A stretch of 64,000 nucleotides of DNA from Neocallimastix lanati (nom. inval.) (GCA_016946835.1 JACVTC010000240.1:47272-111271), one strand, 5' to 3'. Shown: positions 20,577 through 32,600, counted from the stretch's first letter. Translations and numbers: made by a program. Notes: generated by a model from the sequence alone, not told the origin.

Positions 20577-21309
20577 TATAATAATAATTTTTTAATAGTA
20601 AAAATTATTTTAAAAAGAGAATAAATGAATAAATACAATAATTATTAAAGTATTTTTAATCTTTATTAGATTAGGTTAGCTTAAGAACATTAAAATATAT
20701 TTTTATGATAAAATATTATTATTTTAAAAATATATTTATATAATTAAAATATTATTATAATATTATTTTTTACAAAATATTAAAATATATCTTTATAATT
20801 AAATATATTTTTATAATTAAATATTTTAAATAATTATTTTATTACTATTTTACAAAATATTAAAATATATCTTTATAATTAAATATATTTTTATAATTAA
20901 ATATTTTAAATAATTATTTTATTACTATTTTACAAAATATTAAAATATATCTTTATAATAAATTATTATAAATTATTATTTTATTACTATTTTACGAAAT
21001 ATTAAAATATATAATAATAATTTTTTTAATAGTAAAAATTATTTTAATAAGAGGATAAATGAATAAATACAATATTTATTAAAGTAATTTTAATCTTTAT
21101 TAGATTAGGTTAGCTTAAGAACATTAAAATATATTTTTTGATAAAATATTATTATTTTAAAAATATATTTATATAATTAAAATATTGTTATAATATTATT
21201 TTTTACAAAATATTAAAATATATCTTTATAATTAAATATATTTTTATAATTAAATATTTTAAATAATTATTTTATTACTATTTTACAAAATATTAAAATA
21301 TATCTTTAT
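20577..21309. repeat. ~0.4-kb tandem array, units 1-2 and start of 3
   Basis: Units begin ATAATAATAATTTTTT and share GATTAGGTTAGCTTAAGAAC. Starts are at 20577 and 21011, with a further unit at 27443 on the far side of the copia element. A shorter ~78-bp sub-repeat (ATTAAAATATATCTTTATAA...) is amplified inside unit 1 (20770-20995). The array directly follows the MULE relic. Confidence 0.75.
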
Positions 21310-21553
21310 TTTTAAAACACAGAAGTAAGAAAAATTATTTAAGTAATAATTGAATATAATCTTTTAATATGATTAGTTATATTTATTTTTATTTTTATTT
21401 TTTTATTTTTCGGTATTTTATTTAAGACAAATGTTCATTTATTTATATTTTCAGTTTTATTATTATTTAACAATATAAATATATTTGGTTAAATATTTAT
21501 GAATAAATTTCTTTTAATAAATTTTCATAGATATAAAAAATATCTTTCTGACA
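21310..21553 (-). repeat. Copia 3' LTR
   Basis: Matches 27123-27365 with a handful of substitutions. On the minus strand it begins TGTCAGAAAGATAT and ends ...CTGTGTTTTAAAA, so the usual terminal CA is absent. Confidence 0.85.
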
Positions 21554-21584
21554 TTCCCCCTCAAATTTAACTGGGGTTATAAGT

Positions 21585-21992
21585 TCAATTTGATATAATG
21601 ATATCATTACAATCGTAGAGAATGGACTGTCTGAAATTATCCATGAGAGTGTTATTTAAATATTTTGTGAATCCATCCGCTAAATTTTTTTCAGATTTGA
21701 CATAATTCAGTTTAATTTTATTTTCTTTAATTAATTCTCTTACATAATGAAATCTTATATCGATGTGTTTTGTTTTTGGATTTATAGATTGATTTTTGTT
21801 ATTGTATATTGTTTCTTTATTATCTACATTGATATTGATGAAGTTTATTTTGAAATCAAGTTCTTTTAATATATTCAAATACCAAATACAATGTTTAGAG
21901 CATTCACTGAGACTATAATATTCTGATTCGGCAGTGGAGGTTGAAACGCAGTGTTGAAGCCTAGAACACCAACAAGTTGGTGTTCCCCCCAT
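21585..21992 (-). pseudogene. Copia RNase H domain
   Basis: Typical copia RNase H: DYAGDEETRRSTTGF is readable just upstream in this frame, then STAESEYYSLSECSKHCIWY and HIDIRFHYVRELI. It lies in a different frame from the RT remnant because the intervening RT core has been deleted. Confidence 0.85.
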
Positions 21993-21994
21993 AG

Positions 21995-24319
21995 TTATAA
22001 TGAATCCGGTAGTAGATCTTCTTGTTTCTTCATCTCCAGCATAGTCAGCACTAATCCTATTTTTAAAATAAATCTGTTCAATTTAAGATTCCATTCTCTT
22101 CCACTTTGTTTTAGACCATAGATTGCCTTTTTGAGTTTCCAAAAATATCTTTTGTAATCTTGATGTCCTTCAGGGGGTTTCATGAATAGTTCTTCTGTTA
22201 GGTTTGCATTTAAATATGCAGCGTTAATGTCAATTTGTTCTATTTTAAAATTGTTTTGTACTGCAAATGCTGTAAGGATTCTTAAGGAATCATGCTTTAA
22301 AGTAGGAGAGAAGGTTTCTTTAAAATCTATACCATATTGTTGAGTGAATCCTCTAGCTACTAGTCTTGCCTTTCGTTGGATTATATTATCAGATGAGTCC
22401 CTTTTATATTTAAATATCTATTTTGAAGATATAAGGTTTGCATTTTTGGGTAATGTTCTAATTGATTTGTATACATTCAGTCTCTTCATGTTGTTTAGTT
22501 CATTTTCAACAGCCTTTAACCATTCTGTTTTATCACTAAGGTTTGATATATCCTTATAACTGTTTGGTTCAATAAGTTTGTTTCCAAATTTTTGTTTCTT
22601 GATTGGATTAATGATTTCTTTCTCATATTTTTCATATTTTCGTTTTTTACATCTTTGGTTTGACTTTTGTTTATATAAATTAAACATTAAAGTGTTATTT
22701 AGTGAATTTTTTATGGTTAAGTCGTCACTATTTTTATGATCGTTATTATTATTTTCAAAGTTGCTTTTAGTGGTATTGTCACTATTATTATTGTCATTGT
22801 TTTTTAATCTATTGTTGAATATGTTATTGTTATCGTGATTATTGCTTGAACTGTTACAATTATTTTTATTGGGATTTTCGTTGTTTATATTTTTGTTATT
22901 ATTATCATTATTATTGTTATATTCGTTATTATTATTATTATTATTATTATTATTGTTGTTGTTGTTGTTGTTGTTATTATTGTCGTTGTCATTATTATTA
23001 TTATTATTATTATTTTTCTTTTTTGTCTTGTTTGGTCTTTTTATTTGATTGTCTTGTATATCTTTATAATATTTTAATGTAGTTGAATTTTGTGAATGAT
23101 ACTTGTTGTTATTTAAAGGTAGATGGTTGTTATAATAGGAATTATAACTGTCATTAAGAAAATATGAATTATTCCCCCTGATTTCGTGAGAGGGGATAAA
23201 ATAATTAAAATCATGGGAACATTTATTTAAGAAAAAATTACCAGGTGTGTGTTCAAAGAATTCGACAGTTCTAGGGAAAACTATTTTATTGTTGGAGATA
23301 TCAAGAATTTTATAGGCAGATGGATTATCGGAATATCCTAGAAAAATTCCTGGTAAAGAATTATTTTCAAATTTATTACGTAAGGTCTTGGGAACGAAGA
23401 AAAAAACTTTGCATCCAAATACGTTAAGGTTAGAATAGTTGGCTTTAGATTTGTAAAGAATTTCGTATGGCATTTTATTAATGTTACCTTTGTGAGGGAT
23501 AATATTATGAATATAGTTTGCTGTAGAAACAACATCTTCCCAAAATTGATGACTTAATTTTGCGTCTTTTAACATAGTTTTTGCTGAACTTATTAGAATA
23601 CCATTAAATCTTTCAGCGCGGCCATTTGATTGAGGATTATAGGGAACTGTGAATTGTTGATTGATTCCATATGATTTGCAGAAATTGGAAAATTTATGGT
23701 TAGCAAATTCTGTACCATTATCTGAGCGGATAGATTTGATCCTAATATTAAATTGATTCTTTATATTATTAAACCAAATATAAAATTTATCGAAAATATC
23801 TATTTTACTTCTTAGAAATAAAACCCAGCCAAATCTAGAGTAATCGTAATCATCCAAGATGGTAAAGAAATAGCGACTGCCGTAGAGGGACTCATCAACT
23901 GGACCAACTAAATCCATATGGAGAAGTTCAAATACTTGCTTGGATCTATTAAGTGACGGTTTATAGGGCTTGTTTTTTAATTTTGAGTTTGAACAAATGG
24001 GACAGTGAGAGTAAATGTTGTTTTTAATTAACTTCTTTTTAATAGAATCAATATTGAAATGTGCAAATCTTCCATGCCATAAATTAATTTTTTCTTCAGT
24101 ATTAAGTGAGATGTTATTTAATTGCTTTACTGTATTGTCAAATTGTTCATTAAAGGTAATTTTGTTATTTGAAGTCCATAATTTGAATGTATTTGAATTA
24201 TTACTGTTGATATTTATGATCCTATCACCAGCATGGTTATATATAATTGCATAAGGCTTATTATATGAATTGTTAAATAGTATTTTATAATTTTGTTGGA
24301 TTAGTTTACAAACAGACAA
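21995..24319 (-). pseudogene. Copia integrase and N-terminal RT (pol), interrupted by TAG
   Basis: The 24319-22418 frame holds the GAG-pre-integrase zinc region (WHGRFAHFN ... CPIC) and integrase core with Asp in HMDLVGPV, Asp in RSDNGTEF and Glu in GRAERFNG. An Asn-rich linker and the RT start (KTEWLKAVENELNNM) follow. A TAG at 22418, where RT homologues have Trp (K-W-IFKYK), ends the ORF. The same frame then continues through LVARGFTQQYG and QIDINAAYLNANLTEELF to WKLKKAIYGLKQSGREWN, ending at 21995. The YVDD catalytic region is absent: sequence jumps from ILKIG straight to the RNase H start near 22050. Confidence 0.9.
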
Positions 24320-24479
24320 TAAGTTTTTATCTACTCTTTTGGAGTAATATACATCATTTATAGTAATTTTAAAGTCATTGATAAAACCATCATATGTCCT
24401 AATGTAGTTGACTATGAATGATTCGTTGTTTGCTAGGTAAATTCTTTCATGGCAATATCTTATAATGGTTAATAAATTT

Positions 24480-24810
24480 TAATTGTTTGTGATATTTATT
24501 GAAGCTCCTGAAACGATTATCCAACAGGTAAAATAATTAACTGACGAATGATTGCCATTTTTATTACTTTGAAAATTGATATTATTTATTTCATTCTCAC
24601 GTTCAGTGTTGTAGTCGTTGGAGAATGCATCAGCATATCTTGTATTATAATTATCTCTTTTTTGTGTTAGGTTTAAATAATTTCTATTCCCCTTTTTATT
24701 TTTTAATTTTTTTGAATTGTCCTTATTGTAGTTATTAAATCCCTTTCGTTTATTAAATTTGGTTTTTTTTCTTAATTGGCATTCGTAAAAATAGTGGCCA
24801 ATTTTATTGC
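24480..24810 (-). pseudogene. Copia zinc knuckle (second half) and protease remnant
   Basis: Reads CNKIGHYFYEC, then a Lys/Asn-rich linker, then WIIVSGASINIT. Copia proteases have D-S-G-A at this point; here the catalytic Asp codon reads GTT (Val, about 24512-24514). A stop follows at about 24479. Confidence 0.8.
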
Positions 24811-24816
24811 AGTAGT

Positions 24817-25510
24817 GTAAAGGAAAACACTAAAATAGATTACAATAACAAAATACAATAAATTTTATTTTATTAAAAATTTTTTTATTAAAATATATTT
24901 TATTAATATTTAATAGTTATTTGTTAAATAACAATTACATCAAGAAAAAAAGTGAAAAGCTTCTTCTATTTATACTTTTCCTAAATACATTGATAATATA
25001 TTATTTTATTTAAATTACATATATTTTAATATAAAACTATCCTAATGAATTTTATTAAATAATAAATTAATAAACTATAGCTAAATTTAGAAAAATATAA
25101 TTATTAATTAAACTAAATACTAAATAATTAAAATTAAGTACATTTATTATCTATTTATTATTTTAATATTATAAGTAAAGTCTTTATTTATTTTCGATTT
25201 AAAAACAATGTTAAAGGAGTCATGATTAAATTTTGAAACTTAATTTTCACAAAATAAATTATTAATTTATTTTGTTTTAAACTTTAATTCATTTAAATTA
25301 TTTTACAACAATAATTTTCTCAGAATTAAATTTTATAAAAATTATTACATTAAAAATTTATCTTGTGGCTTAAGAATATAATTCAAAATTTTAGTTCATA
25401 TGATTTATTTACTTTGTTTATTATTTTATAAATCAAATAATTTACATTTTTGAATTACACAAGAAAAATTTTTAATTTAAAATGTGATTGGGATAATCAC
25501 ATCTTTACAA
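24817..25510. mobile_element. 694-bp non-coding insertion nested in the copia zinc knuckle
   Basis: Removing 24817-25510 and one copy of the flanking GTAGT (24812-24816, 25511-25515) restores a perfect retroviral zinc knuckle C-x2-C-x4-H-x4-C across the junction. The insertion starts GTAAAGG and ends CTTTACAA, so short inverted termini (GTAAAG/CTTTAC) and a 5-bp target duplication are present. It is about 85-90% A/T by eye and has no ORF: a MITE-like or other non-autonomous element. Confidence 0.8.
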
Positions 25511-26347
25511 GTAGTTACATCTTCCATTTTTCCTTTTTTCTTTAGAATGTTTGTTGCTTTTCTTTTGTTTGGATCTTTGGTTTTTATTTATATTGAAAAT
25601 AATATTTTTATTTGTAGAGATGTTACTGCTTGTTTCCTTTAGATTTGAAAGATTTATTTCAGGAATGACTTTTTTTACGTAGTTGCAGCATTTTTTCCAG
25701 TTGTCAAATTGAAACACATTTATCCATCGAAGGTCTGATGGAAGGCATCTATTCAGGATTCCTAATTTCGAATAAACACTTAATTCATTATCGATGTCTT
25801 CTAAGTCGTTTATGAGATTTTGTAATGTTGCAATAAAAATATTGATGTCTTCTTCTATATTAAACTTCAATGTTTTTATTTCATTCTCTATTTCTAATTT
25901 TCTCTTTCCTGGGCCTTTTGTGAAAGATCCTCGTAGAATTTCCCAGATGTCATAAGCTGTTTTTTCGTTTCCTTCGATTAGTTTTAGAGTTTTGTCATCC
26001 AGTCCGTTTATTATCATCCATTTAGTGGTAGTGTCGTTTTCTATGTCTTCAATACTACTTCCCTTTTCATATACAAATAAATCATCAAATTGGTCCTGTA
26101 TGTATTCTGATAAGTTATCTTTAACATTTTTCTTTCTTAGTTTTTTTATTGTTGGCTTTAATACATATTTTGTAAGCTTGTTGATTGATAATAAATAAAG
26201 TATCTTTCTTGACCATCCTCTGTAATTTTCAGTATTTTATTCAATTATTCTGTTAAAGCTTTCAGAATAATTGAATGTGATTTGGTTTCTTCTAGAGTTG
26301 TTTTCTTCAGCATCAATAGTGTTAGTTGCAGCTTGTCTTCTTCTCAT
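25511..26347 (-). pseudogene. Copia gag, N-terminal part, with internal stop
   Basis: From ATG at 26347 the frame runs 36 codons to TAA (26237-26239), then continues in the same frame through NYRGWSRKILYLL (the usual gag N-terminal W motif), the UBN2-type helical gag domain (phrase EIENEIKTLKFN) and a Lys/Asn-rich tail to the first Cys of the zinc knuckle (GRCNY), where the nested insertion begins. Confidence 0.85.
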
Positions 26348-26644
26348 TGTAAGTGTTTACTTATTTTAATTAATAATGTTTTCTATATAATTGGCTTATT
26401 TTAGTATTTATATATTATAATATTATTATAATATTGGTTTATTATATAAATATAGTTTTATTTATAATATACATATGGTTTTATTTATTGTTTATATATG
26501 TTTATTTAATTATTATAACTCGATATGGTGTTTAGTTATTATTATATTATTATTTACAAGTAAAAATTAACTTTGGATGTTATTGGACAATATTTTTAGT
26601 AATAAATTTAATTAATATTTCATTGGATTATTGTTATTTATATG

Positions 26645-26932
26645 AATATTAGTTGACTTTTACACAGTTCATTTTCAACTTGATTTAATATATCAGTTGA
26701 CTACTATATTATTTGTTTTCAACTTGATATAATATATCAGTTGACTATCATATTATTTGTTTTCAACTTGATTTAATATATTAGTTGACTATTGTATTAT
26801 TTGTTTTCAACTTGATTTAATATATCAGTTGACTATTGTATTATTTGTTTTCAACTTGATATAGTATAACAGTTGACTATTATATAGTTGACTATTATAT
26901 TATTTGTTTTCAACTTGATATAATATATCTGA
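26645..26932. repeat. 44-bp tandem repeats in the copia 5' leader
   Basis: Six near-identical units (CAGTTGACTA ... GTTTTCAACTTGAT...) between the 5' LTR and gag. Each contains GTTGA and its complement TCAAC, so units can pair in RNA. The last unit carries a partial internal duplication (AGTTGACTATTATAT). Confidence 0.85.
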
Positions 26933-27122
26933 ATTCTAATCGATATTCTTATAAGTTTTATTTATTAAGGAGGTATGGTTTTTGTTTGTAGTATTAATTA
27001 AATTTAAATGTAATTGTATATTTAATTAGAATTTTCTATTTAAGAGTTTATTAATGTATAGATTAGCTATATATAATACTTAGCTTTTTTATTGCTCAAT
27101 TTGAGAGTTGAGACTCTTAAGC

Positions 27123-27365
27123 TTTTAAAACACAGAAGTAAGAAAAATTATTTAAGTAATAATTGAATATAATCTTTTAATATGATTAGTTATATATATT
27201 TTTATTTTAATTTTTTATTTTTCGGTATTTTATTTAAGACAAATGTTCATTTATTTATATTTTCAGTTGTAGTATTATTTAACAATATAAATATAATTGG
27301 TTAAATATTTATGAATAAATTTCTTTTAATAAATTTTCATAGATATAAAAAATATCTTTCTGACA
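27123..27365 (-). repeat. Copia 5' LTR
   Basis: Direct repeat of 21310-21553; flanked on the right by the TTTAT target duplication. Confidence 0.85.
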
Positions 27366-27690
27366 TTTATAATTAAATATATTTTTATAATTAAATATTT
27401 TAAATAATTATTTTATTACTATTTTACGAAATATTAAAATATATAATAATAATTTTTTTAATAGTAAAAATTATTTTAAAAAGAGAATAAATGAATAAAT
27501 ACAATAATTATTAAAGTATTTTTAATCTTTAGTAGATTAGGTTAGCTTAAGAACATTAAAATATATTTTTATGATAAAATTTTATTATTTTAAAAATATA
27601 TTTTTATAATTAAAGTATTGTTATAATATTTTTTTTTTACAAAATATTAAAATATATCTTTATAATTAAATATTATTAATAATTATTTTA
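27366..27690. repeat. ~0.4-kb tandem array, last unit (right of copia)
   Basis: Continues the array broken by the copia insertion; the unit start ATAATAATAA is at 27443 and the GATTAGGTTAGCTTAAGAAC phrase follows. Confidence 0.75.
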
Positions 27691-27823
27691 TTTTAAAAAA
27701 TATCTATAATTAATTATAAAATATAATAAAAACAAATTTAAAAAAATTATTTTGAATTTTTATTTATTTAAAAAAATTATTTTGAATTTTTATTTATTTA
27801 TTCATTTACTTATATCAATAAGC

Positions 27824-28188
27824 CATTTGTCGAAATGCAACTCTCCAGCTTTGAATTGAAGCATAGACCTTGATGATTGTAAAATTTCCAATTGCCAATG
27901 ATTACACCCACTAGAGAGGAGTTAATGATTTCGTTCTGATGCTCATGGTAAAAAAAAAAAAAAAAAAAAAAAAAAACAGAAATTATCAGATAAATAGAAG
28001 GTGAAAATGATGCATGGTCTAACCCTAACCCCTAGGAACGCTAGGAATGCATCTCTGAGTAGTGTGTACCGACGATTGAGAGTGGCGAAGCTGTTACAGT
28101 ATACCAATAACTCATCACCTTACAGTTAATTAATAACTGTATGGCCATATGGGAGATGGGTACCCATTATGTGCAAGTCTATGTTTTC

Positions 28189-28220
<32 letters not shown>
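27824..28220 (+). mobile_element. Two abutting poly(A)-ended, non-coding modules
   Basis: A ~125-bp G+C-richer module ends in A27 (27950-27976). A second, 216-bp module (27977-28192) ends in A28 (28193-28220). Neither encodes protein. The second contains CCTAACCCTAACCCC and the phrase GATTGAGAGTGGCGAAGC ... ATATGGGAGATGGG, which loosely resembles the body of the 6.4-kb SINE read on its own sense strand (GACTGAGAGCGTCGACGCC ... ACATGGGAG). They look like retroposed short elements. No A or B box recognised. Confidence 0.4.
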
Positions 28221-28222
<2 letters not shown>

Positions 28223-29705
28223 AACGATAATAATCATTTCATAATTCATAATTACCAAAGGTCATATCTTTTTTTTTTAATTTTAATTAAAAAAAAGTAG
28301 AAAAAAACCTAATAATATTAATAATACTTCAAACATTCGAAAATATTTTTTTAATGGTTTAGTAGTGGTGGTAGTGTTTGATGATAAAACACTGGATATT
28401 ATAATTCAATCCCTCTATAAAAAAAAATTCTACATATTCTTTCTTTTTTTTTTTTTTTATTTCTTTTTTATTTAATTAAATTATAAAGTAAAGCATCATT
28501 TCGTATTCTATTATGTATTTTATCATATATTCATTCTTTATTCTATAATATATTCTGTATTTTGTTTATTACATAATTTAACATTATTAATGTATTATTT
28601 TTCTTAATATAAAGTTCTAATTATAATTTTTTCTTTTTTCAATTTAAAATATTCCAAAGAATTAGATAATATTAAAAGTAAATAATATAAATAAATTTTA
28701 AAAGAAAATAGTTATTATTATTGAATGTTATATAAAGTATTTAATAAAGTATATTTTGGAAGTTAATAAAATATTAATAAAGATATTAATAAAATATTTA
28801 TTATAAAAAAAAAAAAAAAAAAAAAAAAACATTAATAAAATATTAATTATAAAATTTACCTTATTAATATTTTATAATTAATATTTTATTAAGGTATTTA
28901 TTATAGAGCTCATTAAATAAAAATATAAAATAAATTATTATAATGATTGATTATCCATTAATGAATTTTATTAATAAACGATTTATTATAAAAATTATTA
29001 AATTTATTAATAAATTATGACACAATAATATATTTTAATAATTTATAAGAAAATAATTTAATAATAATAATGTTTTATAATAATATTTTATTTGTTATTT
29101 ATTATTATTATTATTATTATTATTTTTTTTACATATATAAATATTTATTATTACATTCTCATAATTTTATATAATTGTTAAAATAATTATTTAATAACAT
29201 ATATATTTTTTCTTTTTTTAAAACATTACAATATTTTTTATTAAACATATCTCTTAAACTATTAATTTCCTAATAACTTTAAAAAAAAAAAAAATGCAAT
29301 ATCATAATTTAATAATATATAACTTATTAATACTTAAAATATATTTCCTAAATAAAATTTAATTATCAATATTTAAAATATAATTCCTAAAACTATATAA
29401 TTCTCAAAATAATATTTAAAATATAAAATAAAACTTATTAATAATAATAATGAATTAATTTATTATCATAATAAATTGAATCAATTAATTAATATAATTT
29501 ATCTTTTTTAATTATGATAAAAAGAATTAACCATAACTATTTTTTTTAAAAAAAAAAAAAAAAATAATAATTATTTGAATAAACTATCTGTCTAAAATTA
29601 TTTTAATTAATATAACCAATACTATTTATACATTATTTTTAAACCTAAAGTTTCGACCTAAATCTTATTTTTATAGTGGGAACATAATTTATTTCATAAT
29701 TGAAT
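28221..29705. other. Intergenic
   Basis: A/T-rich with several poly-A/poly-T runs (28806-28829, 29281-29293). No gene seen. Confidence 0.6.
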
Positions 29706-29777
29706 GCCTGTTTGGCTTAGTGGTGGAGCTTCGCTCTTGTAAAGCGAAAGTCAGTGGTTTAATACCATCAATAGGCA
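29706..29777 (+). tRNA. tRNA-Thr(UGU): tRNA-Thr (anticodon UGU), degenerate T-arm
   Basis: 72 nt fold as a cloverleaf. Acceptor GCCTGTT/AATAGGC (one G-T pair) with discriminator A; D stem GCTT/GAGC; anticodon stem TCGCT/AGCGA, 5 perfect pairs, with loop CTTGTAA giving anticodon TGT. The A box TGGCTTAGTGG is canonical, and a T-run terminator follows directly. The T-arm is weak: the stem has an A-C mismatch and a G-T pair, and the B box reads GGTTTAATACC, lacking the usual C of TTC. So it may be a divergent functional gene or an early pseudogene. Intronless. Confidence 0.8.
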
Positions 29778-30585
29778 TTTTTTTTCTGATTATTAATGTC
29801 AAGTTATATATTAAAAATCTAGATAGTTTTTTTTTTTTTTTTTTTTTTTATTTAACCAATAGTTATTCATGATATTAAAAAAAAAATCTAATTTCTAAAT
29901 AGTATTACTAAATTACTAATATATAATAACACAAAATTAATACTATTTTTACATATAAATGGAAGATTTAATAAGTTGTAATTACTAAAACCACATTATT
30001 ATTTTCTACAATTTTGATAAAATCATCTTTTCAATATATTAATGTTATATTAATAAATAATTAGAATAAATATTTTATTTATTATAGAAATACTTAAATT
30101 AATATAAATTTATTAGATATAATTTAAAAATAACAACTATTAATAAATAGTATTAAAAGAAAGAAATGACTTTACCGTTTCTAATTAATTCTAAAAGTAT
30201 AAAAGAAATAGTTTAGTCTAGGAAAATTTTAATTAAATGAATTAATAAAATAATTATTAATATTATATTTCATGTAATAAATTATAACAATTAAATTTTA
30301 ATAAATACTTTTTTTTTTTTTTTTTTTTTTAATAAAACAAATTTTCTTATTTTTTTTATTTTATTATTATTTTTTTTTTTTTTTCAATTTTATTTACAAT
30401 TTTTGATGAAATTTATAATAAACCCGAACCATAACATTTCTGAAGTATATCCAATTTTATAAAACAATTCTTTATAAAAATTAATAAATTTAATCTAATC
30501 CAAAACTAAATCAAAAAATTAATAAATTGATAACCATCCATAAATTTAAAAAAAAAAAAATTAAAATTAAACTTTTCATCATCAA
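29778..30585. other. Intergenic
   Basis: A/T-rich with T-runs (29827-29849, 30309-30330, 30371-30384). No gene seen. Confidence 0.6.
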
Positions 30586-30828
30586 AATTCTACTTTATTT
30601 TATTTTATTTTATTTTATTTTATTTTATTTTATTTTATTTTATTTTATTTTATTTTATTTTATTTTATTTTATTTTTTTTTTTTTTATTTTATTTTATTT
30701 TATTTTATTTTTTTTTTTTTTATTTTATTTTATTTTATTTTATTTTATTTTATTTTATTTTATTTTATTTTATTTTATTTTATTTTATTTTATTTTATTT
30801 TATTTTATTTTATTTTATTTTATTCAAT
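30586..30828. repeat. (TTTTA)n microsatellite
   Basis: About 240 bp of TTTTA with two pure-T interruptions, followed at 30822-30865 by a single diverged copy of the 46-bp satellite seen at 17.6 kb. Confidence 0.9.
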
Positions 30829-30865
30829 CTGTACTATATATTCATATTCTACTATTTATTTTATT

Positions 30866-31785
30866 TTATTTTATTTTTTTTTTTTTTTTTTTGGAAAAAT
30901 TTAAATAAAAATTTTTATATTAATTAAAAATTAATTTAAAAATGTCTCTCGATTACCAACTTAAAAATCGAAAAGCTTGTGAAAAAAAAAAAAAAAAAAA
31001 AAAATTTATAATAAATTACATCTTAATTGTAAAATAATGGACACCTTAAAACATTCTAGCTATTTCTTTAATAGTAGTATTAAAAATAAAAAAATCAATA
31101 ATAAAACAAAATACTACAACAAAACTATAAATAAATTATCAACAATTCCTTATAACAAAACTTCATTGAAAATACATTAAAACATAATAAAAATATTCTT
31201 TCTTCATATATTATTAATTCTTTAAAATAAACTTAAACAAAAACACGTGCTTAATTCTAGTTATTTCTAAATAATAAAATAGTTACTTTAAAAGTAATTT
31301 TCTTTTTTATTTTTTAACTTATAAATAGTCTTGTAAATAGTAAATTTGTAAAAATAAATAATATTATTTTTATTTCTTTTATTTCTTTTATATTGCTTTT
31401 GTGATTTAAAATGTAAAATAGTTTAATTCTTTTGAAAAATATAAATCAATGTAATTTTTTCATTATTTAATTATTCTTTATTATTAAATTTTATTATTTA
31501 TACATAATATTAATTTTATCATTATTTCTATATAATATTATTTAATAATCAAGATATTGAATTTTATTATTAATACCTAATATTAAAATTTATTAGTATT
31601 TATAATATTATTTAGTAATCAAGTTAATTAATCAAAGTTAATAAAAGTGTAAACACTTTTAACAAGGATAATAATAAATATTTTAAAAATATTTAAAGTA
31701 TTATTTTAAAAAAATATATATATATATATTAATATTCTTAAATTTTTTTTTATATTTGTTTTCTACATTATAAAATAATAATAAT

Positions 31786-31827
<42 letters not shown>

Positions 31828-32600
31828 GTCGTTTTTACAGTTATATATTATTAAAACTCTTTTTTTTCTTATTAATTTTTTTTTATTATAATTTTTTTTA
31901 TTATTTTTATTATTAATTTAATTATATTTAATTAAAAACTAAAAATTAACTCTACAATAATTCTTATTTTTATTTTTATTTTTTATTTAGTTTGAATAAT
32001 TGTAAATTATTATTTCTATTATTATTAATATTTATTTTATTATTAATATTCATATTATTATTAATTCTATTACTATTATTATTTCTATTATTATTATTAT
32101 TATTTCTTTTACTATTAATATTTATTTTATTATTAATAGTAATCTCTACTACCTATACTATATGATTTTAAGTAAAGTGAAAAAAAAAATAAAAGCTTTT
32201 TTTTTTTTTTTTTTTTTTTTTAAAGTAGTATGAAATGTTTTTTTTTTTTTTTTTATTTAATTATTTTTAAGATAATAATAAAATTAGTAAACCTTTAATG
32301 AAGTCATTTTTTTTAGTTAAAAAGAATAAAGTATTTCCTTTTAATTATTAAAAAGTATTTTACCATTGAAATTTGAATTTTTAAGAATATTAAAAAAAAA
32401 AAAATAATAATTTTTTTTTCTTTATCGTTATTATTATTAGATTGGATTAAGAAAAAACAGAGAGAGAGAGAGAGAGAGAGAAGACAAGTAGCATTTTTTT
32501 TTATTAATGGTATCATAATAGAGCTTAAACTTAAAAAATTTAGAAGAAATATTTTTTTTTTATTCATTGAATAAAATTTGCAAAGATTCAACTATCTCTT
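30866..32600. other. Intergenic with simple repeats
   Basis: Holds (AAT)n at about 31782-31825, TTATTATTA stretches at 31990-32140, a T-run at 32197-32220 and (AG)n at 32459-32482. No gene supported. Confidence 0.6.

Larger units (their letters stand above)
21310..27365 (-). mobile_element. Ty1/copia LTR retrotransposon, complete but inactive
   Basis: Two direct LTRs of about 243 bp (21310-21553 and 27123-27365) flank gag-pol on the minus strand. The duplicated target TTTAT (21305-21309 and 27366-27370) is 5 bp, as for copia integrases; the flanks rejoin into one unit of the tandem array. A polypurine tract (AAATTTGAGGGGGAA on the minus strand) abuts the 3' LTR, which starts TGTCAGAAAG. Order gag, protease, integrase, RT, RNase H is the copia order. 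Lesions: gag TAA at 26237, an insertion in the zinc knuckle, loss of the protease Asp (about 24512), a stop at about 24479, TAG at 22418 and deletion of the RT core near 22050. The LTRs differ at only a few sites, so insertion is fairly recent. Confidence 0.9.

Noticed and set aside
22842-23082. Leu/Tyr/Cys-rich plus-strand ORFs
   Set aside because: Antisense of the Asn-rich linker of the copia polyprotein.
25505-26017. Independent 170-codon gene
   Set aside because: It is the 3' part of copia gag; its C-terminal stop lies in the nested insertion.
28020-28040. Telomere repeat (CCTAACCCTAACCCC)
   Set aside because: Only about two units inside a poly(A)-bounded element; no telomeric array.
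30527-30904. 125-codon FYFILFYF ORF
   Set aside because: Translation of the (TTTTA)n microsatellite.
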